A DNA stretch of 33,515 nucleotides from Roseateles chitinivorans (GTDB taxonomy: Bacteria; Pseudomonadota; Gammaproteobacteria; Burkholderiales; Burkholderiaceae_C). The DNA is taken from positions 1 to 33,515 of the forward strand of contig NZ_PEOG01000063.1 in assembly GCF_002761755.1 (NCBI RefSeq), given 5' to 3'. This document shows, piece by piece, positions 18,764 to 31,164 of the stretch (the stretch's first letter is position 1; every line of letters begins with the position of its first letter). Made by a program: the position numbers and the translations under genes. The notes below the pieces were generated by a model. It had not been told where the DNA came from, did not search any database, and saw only the letters and a list, made by a program, of their open reading frames with translations.

Positions 18764-20068
18764 ATGAGCCAGATTCGACGATCCAGTCTTCGCAAGCGGT
18801 TCCACCAGGGACTGCGGCGGATGTTCTCCTCGCTGCCGAAGCCGATGCGCTTCGCGATCTACCGCCGCATGGTGGATTGCGACCCGTCGCCCTCGGAGCG
18901 CCTGGAGCTCAAGGTGGCGGACACGCAGGAGGAACTCGACGCCTGCTTCCGCATCCTGCACGACGCCTATGTCGGCAGCGGCTTCATGAAGCCGGACCCG
19001 AGCGGCCTGCGCGTGACCGTCTATCACGCGCTGCCCACCACGACGACGCTGTGCGCCAAGTACGACGGCGTGGTGGTGGGCACCATCTCGATGGTGCGCG
19101 AGGGCGTGTTCGGCTTCCCGCTGCAGTCGGTCTTCGACCTGGAGGGCGTGCGGGCCAAGGGCGGCAAGATCGCCGAGATCTCGGCCCTGGCGGTGGCGCC
19201 GGCCTTCCGCAAGACCGGCGGCGCGATCCTGTTCCCGCTGATGAAGTTCATGCACCAGTACTGCACCGAGTACTTCGATACCCGGCACCTGGTGATCGCG
19301 GTGAACCCCGACAAGATCGAGCTCTACGAGGCGCTGCTGTTCTTCCGGCGGCTCAAGGAGCAGACGGTGGCGGAGTACGACTTCGCCAACGGCGCGCCGG
19401 CGGTCGGCGCGACGCTGGACCTGCACGAGGCCGACGCGCTGTTCGAGCGCCATTACCGCGGCCGCAAGCCGGTGAAGAACCTGCACCACTACTTCTTCCG
19501 CCACCGGCTGCCCAATATCCGGCTGCCGGAGCGGCGCTTCCACACGACCAACGACCCGGTCATGACGCCGGCGCTGCTGGACCACTTCTTCAACCGCGTG
19601 GTGCCGGTGTTCGCGCAGATGGACGACCGCAAGAAGGCGCTCCTGTGGTCGGTGTACCGCGAGGATGCGCAATTCCGCTCGGTGCTGCCGATGCTCAGCG
19701 GCGGTGGCCAGGACCTGGGGCGCTCGCTGCGGCAGTACCCGCGCTACTCGATCCGCTGCCCCGGCCACCTCGACATCCGCGCGGCCAACGACAGCGAGAT
19801 GGGCCATTTCGACCTCGACGTGATCGAGGTCTCGGCCCACGGCTTCCAGGCCGAATGCGACCATGAGCTGCCGCTGCAGGTCGACGGCACGGTCGAGATC
19901 GAGCTGGGCCACAGCGAGACCGCGCATGTGACCGCCCGGGCGGTGCGCCGCAAGGACACGGAGCAGGGCAGCTTCTACGGCTTCCGCATCGACGAACCCG
20001 ACCGCCACTGGCGCAGCTTCGTCTCCACGCTGGAGATGGGCATCACCTCCAAGGACCTTGCCGCATGA
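18764..20068 (+). CDS. FeeM-like acyltransferase fused to a PilZ-like domain
   Basis: 434 residues. Residues about 45-260 form a GNAT-type N-acyl amino acid synthase (FeeM-like) domain: LKVADTQEELDACFRILHDAYVGSGFM, ATISM-type core strand (VVVGTISMV), AEISALAVAPAFRKTGGAILFPL as acyl-donor loop, and NPDKIELYEALLFFRRL. This resembles the acyltransferases found with exosortase systems, which may join a fatty acyl chain from acyl-ACP to an amino acid. The C-terminal 110 residues look like PilZ: RQYPR (323-327, the RxxxR motif) and EVSAHG (355-360), where PilZ normally has D/N at the first position. C-di-GMP binding is therefore plausible but not certain. ATG at 18764 has a strong GGGGAGGGG site. 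It ends with a 4-bp overlap (ATGA) into the protease gene. Confidence 0.8.
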   Translation: MSQIRRSSLRKRFHQGLRRMFSSLPKPMRFAIYRRMVDCDPSPSERLELKVADTQEELDACFRILHDAYVGSGFMKPDPSGLRVTVYHALPTTTTLCAKYDGVVVGTISMVREGVFGFPLQSVFDLEGVRAKGGKIAEISALAVAPAFRKTGGAILFPLMKFMHQYCTEYFDTRHLVIAVNPDKIELYEALLFFRRLKEQTVAEYDFANGAPAVGATLDLHEADALFERHYRGRKPVKNLHHYFFRHRLPNIRLPERRFHTTNDPVMTPALLDHFFNRVVPVFAQMDDRKKALLWSVYREDAQFRSVLPMLSGGGQDLGRSLRQYPRYSIRCPGHLDIRAANDSEMGHFDLDVIEVSAHGFQAECDHELPLQVDGTVEIELGHSETAHVTARAVRRKDTEQGSFYGFRIDEPDRHWRSFVSTLEMGITSKDLAA

Positions 20069-20958
20069 CCCGAAGTACCGACCCGATCCCCTCGACGATG
20101 CCACCGGACGCTGCCGATGCCGTGGCGGCGATCGGCCGCGTCGGCGCCGTGGCGCGTCGCCAGCTGCTGGCCTGGGGCGCGGGCGGGGCGCTTGGCGCGT
20201 GGGGTCTGGCCGGAACGGGCACGGCGCGGGCGCAGGAGATGTCCAACACCCTGCCGGACCTGATCGACCGCAGCCGCCAGGCGGTGGTGGCGGTGGGCAC
20301 CTTCGCCGCGACGGACAACCCGCGCTTCGGCTTCCGAGGTACCGGCTTCGCGGTCGGCGACGGGCGCCGCATCGTGACCTGCGCCCATGTGGTCCCGAAC
20401 CCGGTCGAGAAGGACCTGATGATCACCGTGCCGGCCGCCGGCAACGCCTCGGGGCAGCCGCAGCTGCGGGCGGTGAAGCTGCTGCGCCGCGACGCGGCGC
20501 GCGACCTCGCGATCCTGGAACTGGCCGACGACAAGGGCGCGCTGGTCGACGTGCTGTCGCTGGCGGAGGTCGACGGCGACCGGCCGGTGGTCCGGGAAGG
20601 CGCGGCGGTGGCGCTGATGGGCTATCCGATCGGCACCGCGCTGGGCGTGACGATGGCGACGCACCGCGGCAGCATCGCCGCGATCACCCGGGCCGCGCTG
20701 CCGGCGCCGAGCTCCAATGCGCTGTCGGAGCGCGCGGTGCGCCAGCTGCGCGAAGGCGCGCTGGAGTTCCTGCAGCTGGATGCCACCGCCTACCCGGGCA
20801 ACAGCGGCGGGCCGCTGCTGGACATCCGCACCGGCAAGGTGGTGGGCGTCGTCAACATGGTGGCCCTCAAGGGCACCCGCGAATCGGCGCTCAGCGCGCC
20901 CAGCGGCATCAGCTACGCGGTGCCGGTGAAGTACGTCTGGCCGCTGCTGGACAAGTGA
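20065..20958 (+). CDS. Exported trypsin-like serine protease, Tat-type signal
   Basis: 297 residues. A twin-arginine leader is visible (GAVARRQLLAWGAGGALGAWG, Arg31-Arg32) with cleavage likely after ARA before QEMSN. The mature part is a chymotrypsin-fold S1C/HtrA-like domain with the full triad: His108 in TCAHVV, Asp147 in RDLAIL, Ser247 in PGNSGGPL. No PDZ domain follows, unlike DegP. The start overlaps the acyltransferase stop (ATGA), so the two are translationally coupled and probably share a task in the envelope. Substrate unknown. It is the last gene of the plus-strand block and ends 18 bp from the convergent ATPase gene. Confidence 0.85.
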   Translation: MTRSTDPIPSTMPPDAADAVAAIGRVGAVARRQLLAWGAGGALGAWGLAGTGTARAQEMSNTLPDLIDRSRQAVVAVGTFAATDNPRFGFRGTGFAVGDGRRIVTCAHVVPNPVEKDLMITVPAAGNASGQPQLRAVKLLRRDAARDLAILELADDKGALVDVLSLAEVDGDRPVVREGAAVALMGYPIGTALGVTMATHRGSIAAITRAALPAPSSNALSERAVRQLREGALEFLQLDATAYPGNSGGPLLDIRTGKVVGVVNMVALKGTRESALSAPSGISYAVPVKYVWPLLDK

Positions 20959-20976
20959 GGCGTCGGCGTGCTCCCT

Positions 20977-23022
20977 TCAGGAGGTGGGCAATCCGAGCCT
21001 GTCGAAAAAGGCGCGATTGCGTTCCCGGGCCGCGTTGAGCAGGCGGTCGAACGAAATCACTTCGATGTAGACCCTGAAGTTGTCGTTGAAACCGAAGTAG
21101 CCCTGTTTGTCGCTGGTTTCGCGCAGCCCCAGGACCTTGCAACGATGGCGCACCGTTGAAGTCAGGTCCGCGATGACGTAGCAGAACCCTGGGATCGTGT
21201 CGGAGCCCGGGATCGGCCGCCCTCGCGCGGTCTTGACACCACCTTCGCGAATCCGCTCGAGATAGCCAAGCGCTTGCTCGATAGGGTCCCTGTCCTCTCC
21301 TGCGCGCGCGTCGTTCCTCATCGGGCGTTTGATCTCCACCACCACGATCGATCCCAGTGGCAGCTTCTGACCTTCGTTCACCAGCAGCGGCTGGTCGAAG
21401 ACATTCAAGGCGCAGAGGTCAGGCTCCTTGGCGTCGATGCTTCCGGTGATCGGCATCGAGGACAACGGCCGATCCGATGCCAGAAAGTTGTGGAACGCCA
21501 GGCGTTCATCGATCAACCAGAGGTTCGAGCCATCCGAGAACACTTCGTCAGAGGTCTTGCGCATCGGCATGATCAGATCGTGGATCAGATCCTCGCGCGC
21601 GTATCGTCCGTTGGCTCCGACGCTGATCGCCTTCTCCAGGATGTCGAGGATGATCTTGCGATGAAAGACGTAGTTGGCGAGGTCAGATTTCTTGATGTCG
21701 TCGACCTTCTCGAGATAGCGCTGCAGTCGAACCTGGTACTGGGCCGGTGACTCGGCATCTCCGAGGTTCATCATCTCGTGGCCTTCTGCGAGCAAGCTGC
21801 CTTCGATGTCCGCGAGGTGGCGGTGCAAAAGCAGATCAAGGTCGCGGTCCGATATGTCCGGATCGACACTCAATCGGGTCGGCTCGATCCTGTTGAGGAT
21901 CGGCCGATAGCGAGGCGCCCGCTCGGAGACGAAGCGCTCCACACGGTCCCGGCTGGCCTTTGCATTCGTTTCAAGATGGTCACGCAAATGTTGGCCGGCA
22001 CATGCCACCACGGCATCCCGGATCTCGTCGATGCCGAGTTCGGAGGCTGAGAACAGGTCGTCGCTGATGGCCTCGATGTCGAAGCCGATGCGCTCGGGAC
22101 GGACGTGACCATCGAGGTAGGCCGAGGTGATGTAGCAGGCGTAGTGGAAATCGCCGTCCGGATCCTTGATCCGACCATGGAGGCCGGAGATCCGACCGCC
22201 CAAGGGTTCTTTCTCCACGACGCGGCCAGCAGCACACCAGGCCAGGAAGTGCTGTCGATCCGCGCCGGCCTTCAGGCGCAGATGGGTGAGTTCGAACTCC
22301 TGGCCTTTCAGCTTGATTCGCTCCTTCGTCGAAGACGACAGCATGTAGGCGGCATAGACCTCGTGCAAGTCGATCACTTCATCGCCGTCCACGACCGAGA
22401 TGACGGGTGCGCCACCCTCTCGCACGAAATACCAGAGGCAATGCTCGAAAACGTTCTGGGCAATGGTGGCGGCCGTCTTCGGTGAAGCCTCGCGATAGGG
22501 CTTGTCGAAGCCGCAGAGTTCAATCGTCGTTTTGGGCCGCGCGTTGGGTGGCGCGTCGGCCATCACCTGCGCCGTGACGCCATGCGCGGGCGTGAACGCG
22601 AAACTGCGCTGCCGCAGGCTGCCGTCGCTGGATCGAAAGATGCTGAGCACCTTGACGGCCTCGAATGCTTTCAGCCAAAGCAGCCGCCCTACGCCTCGGC
22701 AGCCCAATGCCGCCTTGTAGTCGCTGTCCAAGGTCTCGAACGACGACATGTTCCGTTCGTCAAAACCGACGCCGTTGTCGATGATGCGGAAGCCGACGAT
22801 GGGTTCCTGTGGCGGCGCCCCGCGGCGCTGACGGGCGTCTTCCAGCAACTGCTGTTGAGGCGATCGGAGTACCTCGATGCGAATGTCACCACCTTCGGCA
22901 TTGTCCGAGTCGGCGATCGCCTGGATCGCATTGACCACGGCCTCGTAGAGCGGCATGAGTCCCTGGCTGCGCAACAGCGCCGTGTTGCGCAGGCGGCCCT
23001 TCAGATAAGTGTTCATGCTCAT
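20977..23022 (-). CDS. GHKL ATPase with PD-(D/E)XK (Shedu-like) C-terminal domain, putative defence protein
   Basis: 681 residues from ATG 23022 (GAGGGA about 7 bp upstream decides this over GTG 23028 and ATG 23016). The N-terminal domain is a GHKL ATPase of the Hsp90/MutL/MORC kind: N-box LYEAVVNAIQAIAD (Asn31), G1 IIDNGVGFDE (Asp82), G2 GCRGVGRLLWLKAF. A long helical middle follows. The C-terminus carries EPDLCALNV (Asp535) then VVVEIKRP (Glu563, Lys565), an intact PD-x-ExK set, followed by DPIEQALGYLERI and a late YIEVISFDRLLNAARER. This order resembles the Shedu (DUF4263) nuclease domain; that match is from memory. GC is clearly below the neighbours. I infer a single-gene anti-phage or nucleic-acid sensing system: ATPase clamp as sensor, nuclease as effector. 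It is not a two-component kinase because there is no H-box. Confidence 0.75.
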   Translation of the reverse strand: MSMNTYLKGRLRNTALLRSQGLMPLYEAVVNAIQAIADSDNAEGGDIRIEVLRSPQQQLLEDARQRRGAPPQEPIVGFRIIDNGVGFDERNMSSFETLDSDYKAALGCRGVGRLLWLKAFEAVKVLSIFRSSDGSLRQRSFAFTPAHGVTAQVMADAPPNARPKTTIELCGFDKPYREASPKTAATIAQNVFEHCLWYFVREGGAPVISVVDGDEVIDLHEVYAAYMLSSSTKERIKLKGQEFELTHLRLKAGADRQHFLAWCAAGRVVEKEPLGGRISGLHGRIKDPDGDFHYACYITSAYLDGHVRPERIGFDIEAISDDLFSASELGIDEIRDAVVACAGQHLRDHLETNAKASRDRVERFVSERAPRYRPILNRIEPTRLSVDPDISDRDLDLLLHRHLADIEGSLLAEGHEMMNLGDAESPAQYQVRLQRYLEKVDDIKKSDLANYVFHRKIILDILEKAISVGANGRYAREDLIHDLIMPMRKTSDEVFSDGSNLWLIDERLAFHNFLASDRPLSSMPITGSIDAKEPDLCALNVFDQPLLVNEGQKLPLGSIVVVEIKRPMRNDARAGEDRDPIEQALGYLERIREGGVKTARGRPIPGSDTIPGFCYVIADLTSTVRHRCKVLGLRETSDKQGYFGFNDNFRVYIEVISFDRLLNAARERNRAFFDRLGLPTS

Positions 23023-23144
23023 CGCCACGTCCCTCGTCCGTCGTTACGAAGGGGCATTCTCGTCCCGTTCCAGGTGGGCGCCGGACACCCATGAACAACT
23101 GTGCAAGAACGGGTGGGCGGGAGGCTTGACGTGCCGCCGGAGTT

Positions 23145-24590
23145 TCACCCGGGATGCGCTGTCGACGTCGCCACGCCCGGCTGCGGCGCGGGCTCGCGCA
23201 GCAGCAGTGCCAGCAGCCCGCCGGTGGCCGCGAAGACCGCGCCCACCGCGAAGGCGACCCGGTAACCGCCCGCCAGCGCCGCCGGCATCGCGGCGCCCAG
23301 CGCGCCGAGTTCGGCGGTCTTCCAGGCCGCCAGGCTGGCCAGCACCGCCAGCCCCAGCGAGCCGCCCATCATGAAGGAGGTGTTGACCATGCCGGAGGCC
23401 AGGCCCGACTCGCTGGGCGCGACCTCGCTCATCGCCGCCAGCAGCACCGGGTTGAAGGCCACGCCCGCGCCCAGGCCCAGCAGCAGCATGCCGGGCAGGA
23501 CGTCCAGCCAGAAGCCGCCGTCCGCCGGCGCCCGCGCGAACAGCGCCAGCCCCAGCGCCGCCAGCAGCAGCCCGCCGCACAGCGGCTTGCGCAGCCCCAG
23601 CTTCATCACCAGCCGGGCCGACAGGCCCACCGAGAAGGCGGCCATGATCAGGTTGGCCGGCAGGAAGCCCAGGCCCACATGCATGGCGTCGTAGCCCAGC
23701 ACCAGTTGCATGTACAGCGCCGACAGGAAGAACCAGGCGAACATCGCCGCCGCCCACAGCACGCCGATCACGTTGGACACCGCCACCGAGCGCAGCCGGA
23801 ACAGCGACAGCGGCATCAGCGGATGCGCCACCCGGGTCTCCAGCACGAGGAAGGCCGCCATCAGCGCCGCCGCGACGCCCAGCAGGCCCAGGGTGCGGGG
23901 CGAAGTCCAGCCGGCTTCGTTGCCGTTGACGACCGCGTAGACCGCCAGCATCAGCGACAGCGTGACCGTCACCGCGCCGGCCCAGTCCAGGGTCTCGTCG
24001 GGCGCCGTCGGGCCGGCCCGCTCGATCAGCCACAGGCACAGGCCGATCACGATCGCGCCGATCGGCAGGTTCACCAGGAAGATCCAGTGCCAGCTCAGCG
24101 TGCTGGTCAGCAGGCCGCCCAGCAGCACGCCGATGCTGCCGCCGCCGGCGCAGACGAAGCCGTAGACGCCCATGGCCTTGGCCCGCTCGGCGGGCTCGGT
24201 GAACATGTTCATGATCAGCGACAGCGAGATCGCCGACACCACCGCCCCGCCCAGGCCCTGGACCGCCCGGGCCGCGATCAGCAGCCCCTGGGTGTGCGCC
24301 AGGCCGCAGGCGGCCGACGCGGCGGTGAACAGCGCCAGCCCCGCCAGGAACATGCGGCGGTGGCCGTACAGGTCGCCCAGCCGCCCGCCCAGCAGCATGA
24401 AGCCGCCGAAGGTCAGCATGTAGGCGTTGACCACCCAGACCAGCGAGGTCTCGGTGAAGTGCAGGTCGGCGCGGATCGACGGCAGCGCCACATTCACGAT
24501 GGTCGTGTCCAGCACGATCATCAGCACGCCCAGGCAGAGCACGCCGAGCGCCAGCCAGCGGCGCCGTTTCGGATCAAGGTGAGCAGTCAT
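23145..24590 (-). CDS. DHA2-family MFS multidrug efflux transporter (EmrB/QacA type)
   Basis: 481 residues with about 14 hydrophobic helices, the DHA2 topology. Motifs: LDTTIVNVALPSI in helix 1 (motif D1), GGRLGDLYGHRRMFL in the loop after helix 2 (motif A), ARAVQGLGGAVVSAISL (motif B, with Arg), and SIGVLLGGLLTSTLSWHWIFLVNLPIG (motif C, antiporter signature). A proton-driven exporter of hydrophobic compounds in the inner membrane; substrate not predictable. No EmrA-type adaptor or TetR/MarR regulator is adjacent. The divergent neighbour is a 65-residue membrane protein, and the next gene downstream on the same strand, 122 bp away, is the GHKL-nuclease gene. Confidence 0.93.
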   Translation of the reverse strand: MTAHLDPKRRRWLALGVLCLGVLMIVLDTTIVNVALPSIRADLHFTETSLVWVVNAYMLTFGGFMLLGGRLGDLYGHRRMFLAGLALFTAASAACGLAHTQGLLIAARAVQGLGGAVVSAISLSLIMNMFTEPAERAKAMGVYGFVCAGGGSIGVLLGGLLTSTLSWHWIFLVNLPIGAIVIGLCLWLIERAGPTAPDETLDWAGAVTVTLSLMLAVYAVVNGNEAGWTSPRTLGLLGVAAALMAAFLVLETRVAHPLMPLSLFRLRSVAVSNVIGVLWAAAMFAWFFLSALYMQLVLGYDAMHVGLGFLPANLIMAAFSVGLSARLVMKLGLRKPLCGGLLLAALGLALFARAPADGGFWLDVLPGMLLLGLGAGVAFNPVLLAAMSEVAPSESGLASGMVNTSFMMGGSLGLAVLASLAAWKTAELGALGAAMPAALAGGYRVAFAVGAVFAATGGLLALLLREPAPQPGVATSTAHPG

Positions 24591-24817
24591 GGCGGATTCG
24601 CGTCCGTGGAGAAGGAGTTGCAGGACCCGTGACGGCTTGGTGAAGACAGACGGGCTTTCGCTTCACGACGATCGGGGCCGATGGATTTCGACATCCTCGC
24701 TGTCGGTCGATCGCCGACGCGCGCTGACGCGATTGCAGGACCCGGCGATGGGGCATCGGCGTCTGCCTCGCGGACATCGATGGGCGGACCATGCGTCAGA
24801 TCGAAAGGAGCCCCGCC

Positions 24818-25015
24818 ATGAGCATCACCAAGCACGCCAAGGCCGCGAGGACCGAACCTACCAGCTTGTTCAAGACCGCGCTGTTGCTGTGCAGCCTCGC
24901 CATGACCATCGGCCTGCTCTTCAGCGCGGTGCAGGACGCCCGCGGTGCCGGTCCGGACGCGGACCGCGATGCGGCGTCCGCGTCGGCGCCGCTCACGGCT
25001 GCCGACGACAGCTGA
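24818..25015 (+). CDS. Small single-pass membrane protein, unknown function
   Basis: 65 residues from ATG 24818, which is chosen because a textbook ribosome binding site AAAGGAG (24804-24810) lies exactly 7 bp upstream. A basic N-terminus (MSITKHAKAARTEPT) precedes one membrane helix (FKTALLLCSLAMTIGLLFSAV, roughly residues 18-38); the tail is rich in Ala, Asp and Ser and acidic. The helix could also serve as an uncleaved signal anchor. I do not recognise the family. It is divergent from the efflux gene (227-bp gap) and convergent with sdaA (18-bp gap). Confidence 0.65.
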   Translation: MSITKHAKAARTEPTSLFKTALLLCSLAMTIGLLFSAVQDARGAGPDADRDAASASAPLTAADDS

Positions 25016-25033
25016 CGACCGGCCAGCGGCGCG

Positions 25034-26425
<1,392 letters not shown>

Positions 26426-26482
26426 GGCTCACCTCTGCGGGTCGTCGAGGGCGGTTCAAGCGCCCCTCATTGGGCTAGGCGG

Positions 26483-26510
26483 CATGGACGCGCCGCGGGC
26501 GTCGTCCATG
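26483..26510 (-). repeat. Hairpin between gcvP and sdaA
   Basis: CATGGACG (26483-26490), a 12-base loop, CGTCCATG (26503-26510): a perfect 8-bp inverted repeat in the 98-bp gap just after the gcvP stop. There is no T-run, so it looks like an mRNA-stabilising or partial-attenuation stem rather than a full terminator; sdaA may still be read from upstream. Confidence 0.4.
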
Positions 26511-26523
26511 ACGGGGACTCGGC

Positions 26524-29424
<2,901 letters not shown>

Positions 29425-29470
29425 GGCGGGGCGATCCTGGAGGGGGGGAGTTCTTTGACGTCGGGGTGTG

Positions 29471-29553
29471 GAGTCGGGAGGGGCCGCCAGGCGCAAGCCG
29501 CAGCCATAGCAGCGCTATGGCGAGGACTTGCAACGACGCGGACTGCCCGACTC
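29471..29553. repeat. 83-bp imperfect palindrome between gcvH and gcvP
   Basis: Outer arms GAGTCGGG (29471-29478) and CCCGACTC (29546-29553), intermediate arms GCAAG/CTTGC, and a central CCATAGC-AGC-GCTATGG (29504-29520). The whole folds into one long hairpin on either strand. It has the form of a dispersed intergenic palindromic element. By position it could stop exonucleases or tune gcvP relative to gcvTH; no T-run follows on the minus strand. Confidence 0.7.
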
Positions 29554-29563
29554 CGCAGCCCGA

Positions 29564-29935
29564 TCAGCTGTTCTTCACCAGCTCGTCGTAAGCCGTGGTG
29601 TCCAGCAGACCGTCCAGCTCGGACGGATTGGACAGCTTGACCTTGAAGAACCAGCCCGACTTCAGCGGGTCGGTGTTGGCCAGCGACGGGTCGGCGCGCA
29701 GCGCCTCGTTGACCTCGACGATCTCGCCCGAGACCGGGGCGTAGACGTCGGCGGCGGCCTTGACCGACTCGACCACGCCGGCCACTTCCTTGGCGGCGAA
29801 GGACTTGCCGACGTCCGGCAGGTCCACGAACACGACGTCGCCCAGCGCGTCCTGCGCGTGGACCGTGATGCCCACGGTGGCGATGCCGTCGGTGGTGTCG
29901 ACCCACTCGTGGTCGGGCGTGTACTTGATGCTCAT
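29564..29935 (-). CDS. gcvH: Glycine cleavage system H protein
   Basis: 123 residues, usual length about 125-130. MSIKYTPDHEWV at the N-terminus and GITVHAQDALGDVVFVDLP are standard. The lipoyl-lysine is Lys59 in VVESVKAAADVYAPVSG. The C-terminal GWFFKVKLSNPSELDGLLD and YDELV close the fold. The shuttle protein carries the aminomethyl intermediate from GcvP to GcvT and is reoxidised by lipoamide dehydrogenase (not in the window). CGGAG stands about 8 bp before the ATG at 29935. It follows gcvT after 98 bp. Confidence 0.97.
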   Translation of the reverse strand: MSIKYTPDHEWVDTTDGIATVGITVHAQDALGDVVFVDLPDVGKSFAAKEVAGVVESVKAAADVYAPVSGEIVEVNEALRADPSLANTDPLKSGWFFKVKLSNPSELDGLLDTTAYDELVKNS

Positions 29936-30033
29936 GGAGAGGCTCCGTGCAATCGGATGGTTGGAACGGGAATCCCGAGGGCGACTCGCGTCGGCTCGAG
30001 GGAACGGGGGACGAGGTGACCCGGGATCGCGGA

Positions 30034-31155
30034 TCAGCCGCGGAAGTATCCGTTGGGCGTGAACGGCGTGGAAGAGACCGTCATCGGCGTGCGCTTGCCA
30101 CGCACCTCGGCGAAGAGCTCGGTGCCGAGCGCCGCGTACGGCGTCTGCACATAGGCCAGCGCCACCGGCTTGCCGACCGTCGGGCCCAGGGTCCCGCTGG
30201 TGACGACGCCGATCTCCTGGCCGTCGGCATTGACCAGCTTGGCGCCTTCGCGCACCGGCATGCGCTCGGAGCTGACCAGGCCCACCCGCTTGCGCGCGGC
30301 GCCTTCGGCCAGTTGGCGGTCGATCACGGCCGCGCCCGGATAACCGCCGGCGCGGGCGCCGCCGGCACGGCGCACCTTCTGGATCGCCCAGGTCAGCGAG
30401 GCCTCGACCGGCGTGGTCGTGGTGTCGATGTCGTGGCCGTACAGGCACAGGCCCGCTTCCAGGCGCAGCGAGTCGCGCGCGCCCAGGCCGATCGGCATCA
30501 CCTCGGGCTGGGCCAGCAGCTTGCGGGCCAGTTCGACGGCACGGTCGGCGGCGACCGAGATCTCGTAGCCGTCCTCGCCGGTGTAGCCCGAGCGGGTCAC
30601 GAAGGTGGGGATGCCGTCCAGGTCGAAGAAGCCGCCGGTCATGAAGACCAGCTGGGCGACGTCCGCGTTCAGGCGCGACAGCGCGGTCACGGCCTGCGGG
30701 CCCTGCAGCGCGAGCAGGGCCTGCTCGGGCATCGGGCGGACCTCGCAGCGGCCCGACAGGTGCTTGCGCATGTGGGCGATGTCCTGGTCGCGGCAGCCCG
30801 CGTTGACGACGACGAACAGGCCGTCGGTGCGGCGGGCCACCATCAGGTCGTCGAGGATGCCGCCGTCGTCGGCGGTGAAGAGCGCGTAACGCTGCTTGAA
30901 CAGGCCGAGGTCCACGATGTCGACGGGGACCAGGGTCTCGAGCGCGGCGGCGGCATCGTCGCCCACCAGCAGCACCTGGCCCATGTGGGAAACGTCGAAC
31001 AGGCCGGCCTTGGCGCGGGTGTGCTTGTGCTCGGCCATCACGCCGGCGGGGTACTGGACCGGCATGTCGTAGCCGGCGAAGGGCACCATCTTGGCGCCGA
31101 GTTCCAGGTGCAGCGCGTGCAGCGGGGTCTTGTGCAGGGTCTGATCGGCGGACAT
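30034..31155 (-). CDS. gcvT: Aminomethyltransferase, glycine cleavage T protein
   Basis: 373 residues. Visible: PLHALHLELGAKMVPFAGYDMPVQYPAGVMAEH, FDVSHMGQ, ALLALQGPQA, RSGYTGEDGYEI, GLGARDSLRLEAGLCLYGHDID, and a C-terminal barrel domain with VTSGTLGPTVGKPVALAYV. It releases ammonia and forms 5,10-methylene-THF from the H-protein-bound aminomethyl group. Start ATG 31155 is fixed by GGAG (31162-31165) 6 bp upstream; that site forms part of the riboswitch expression platform. First gene of the gcvTHP(-sdaA) unit. Confidence 0.97.
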   Translation of the reverse strand: MSADQTLHKTPLHALHLELGAKMVPFAGYDMPVQYPAGVMAEHKHTRAKAGLFDVSHMGQVLLVGDDAAAALETLVPVDIVDLGLFKQRYALFTADDGGILDDLMVARRTDGLFVVVNAGCRDQDIAHMRKHLSGRCEVRPMPEQALLALQGPQAVTALSRLNADVAQLVFMTGGFFDLDGIPTFVTRSGYTGEDGYEISVAADRAVELARKLLAQPEVMPIGLGARDSLRLEAGLCLYGHDIDTTTTPVEASLTWAIQKVRRAGGARAGGYPGAAVIDRQLAEGAARKRVGLVSSERMPVREGAKLVNADGQEIGVVTSGTLGPTVGKPVALAYVQTPYAALGTELFAEVRGKRTPMTVSSTPFTPNGYFRG

Positions 31156-31164
31156 GTCTGGCTC

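Noticed and set aside
20977..23022. GHKL gene as a sensor histidine kinase
   Set aside because: No phospho-acceptor H-box, no membrane helices and no partner regulator; the ATPase boxes are at the extreme N-terminus as in Hsp90/MutL/MORC proteins.
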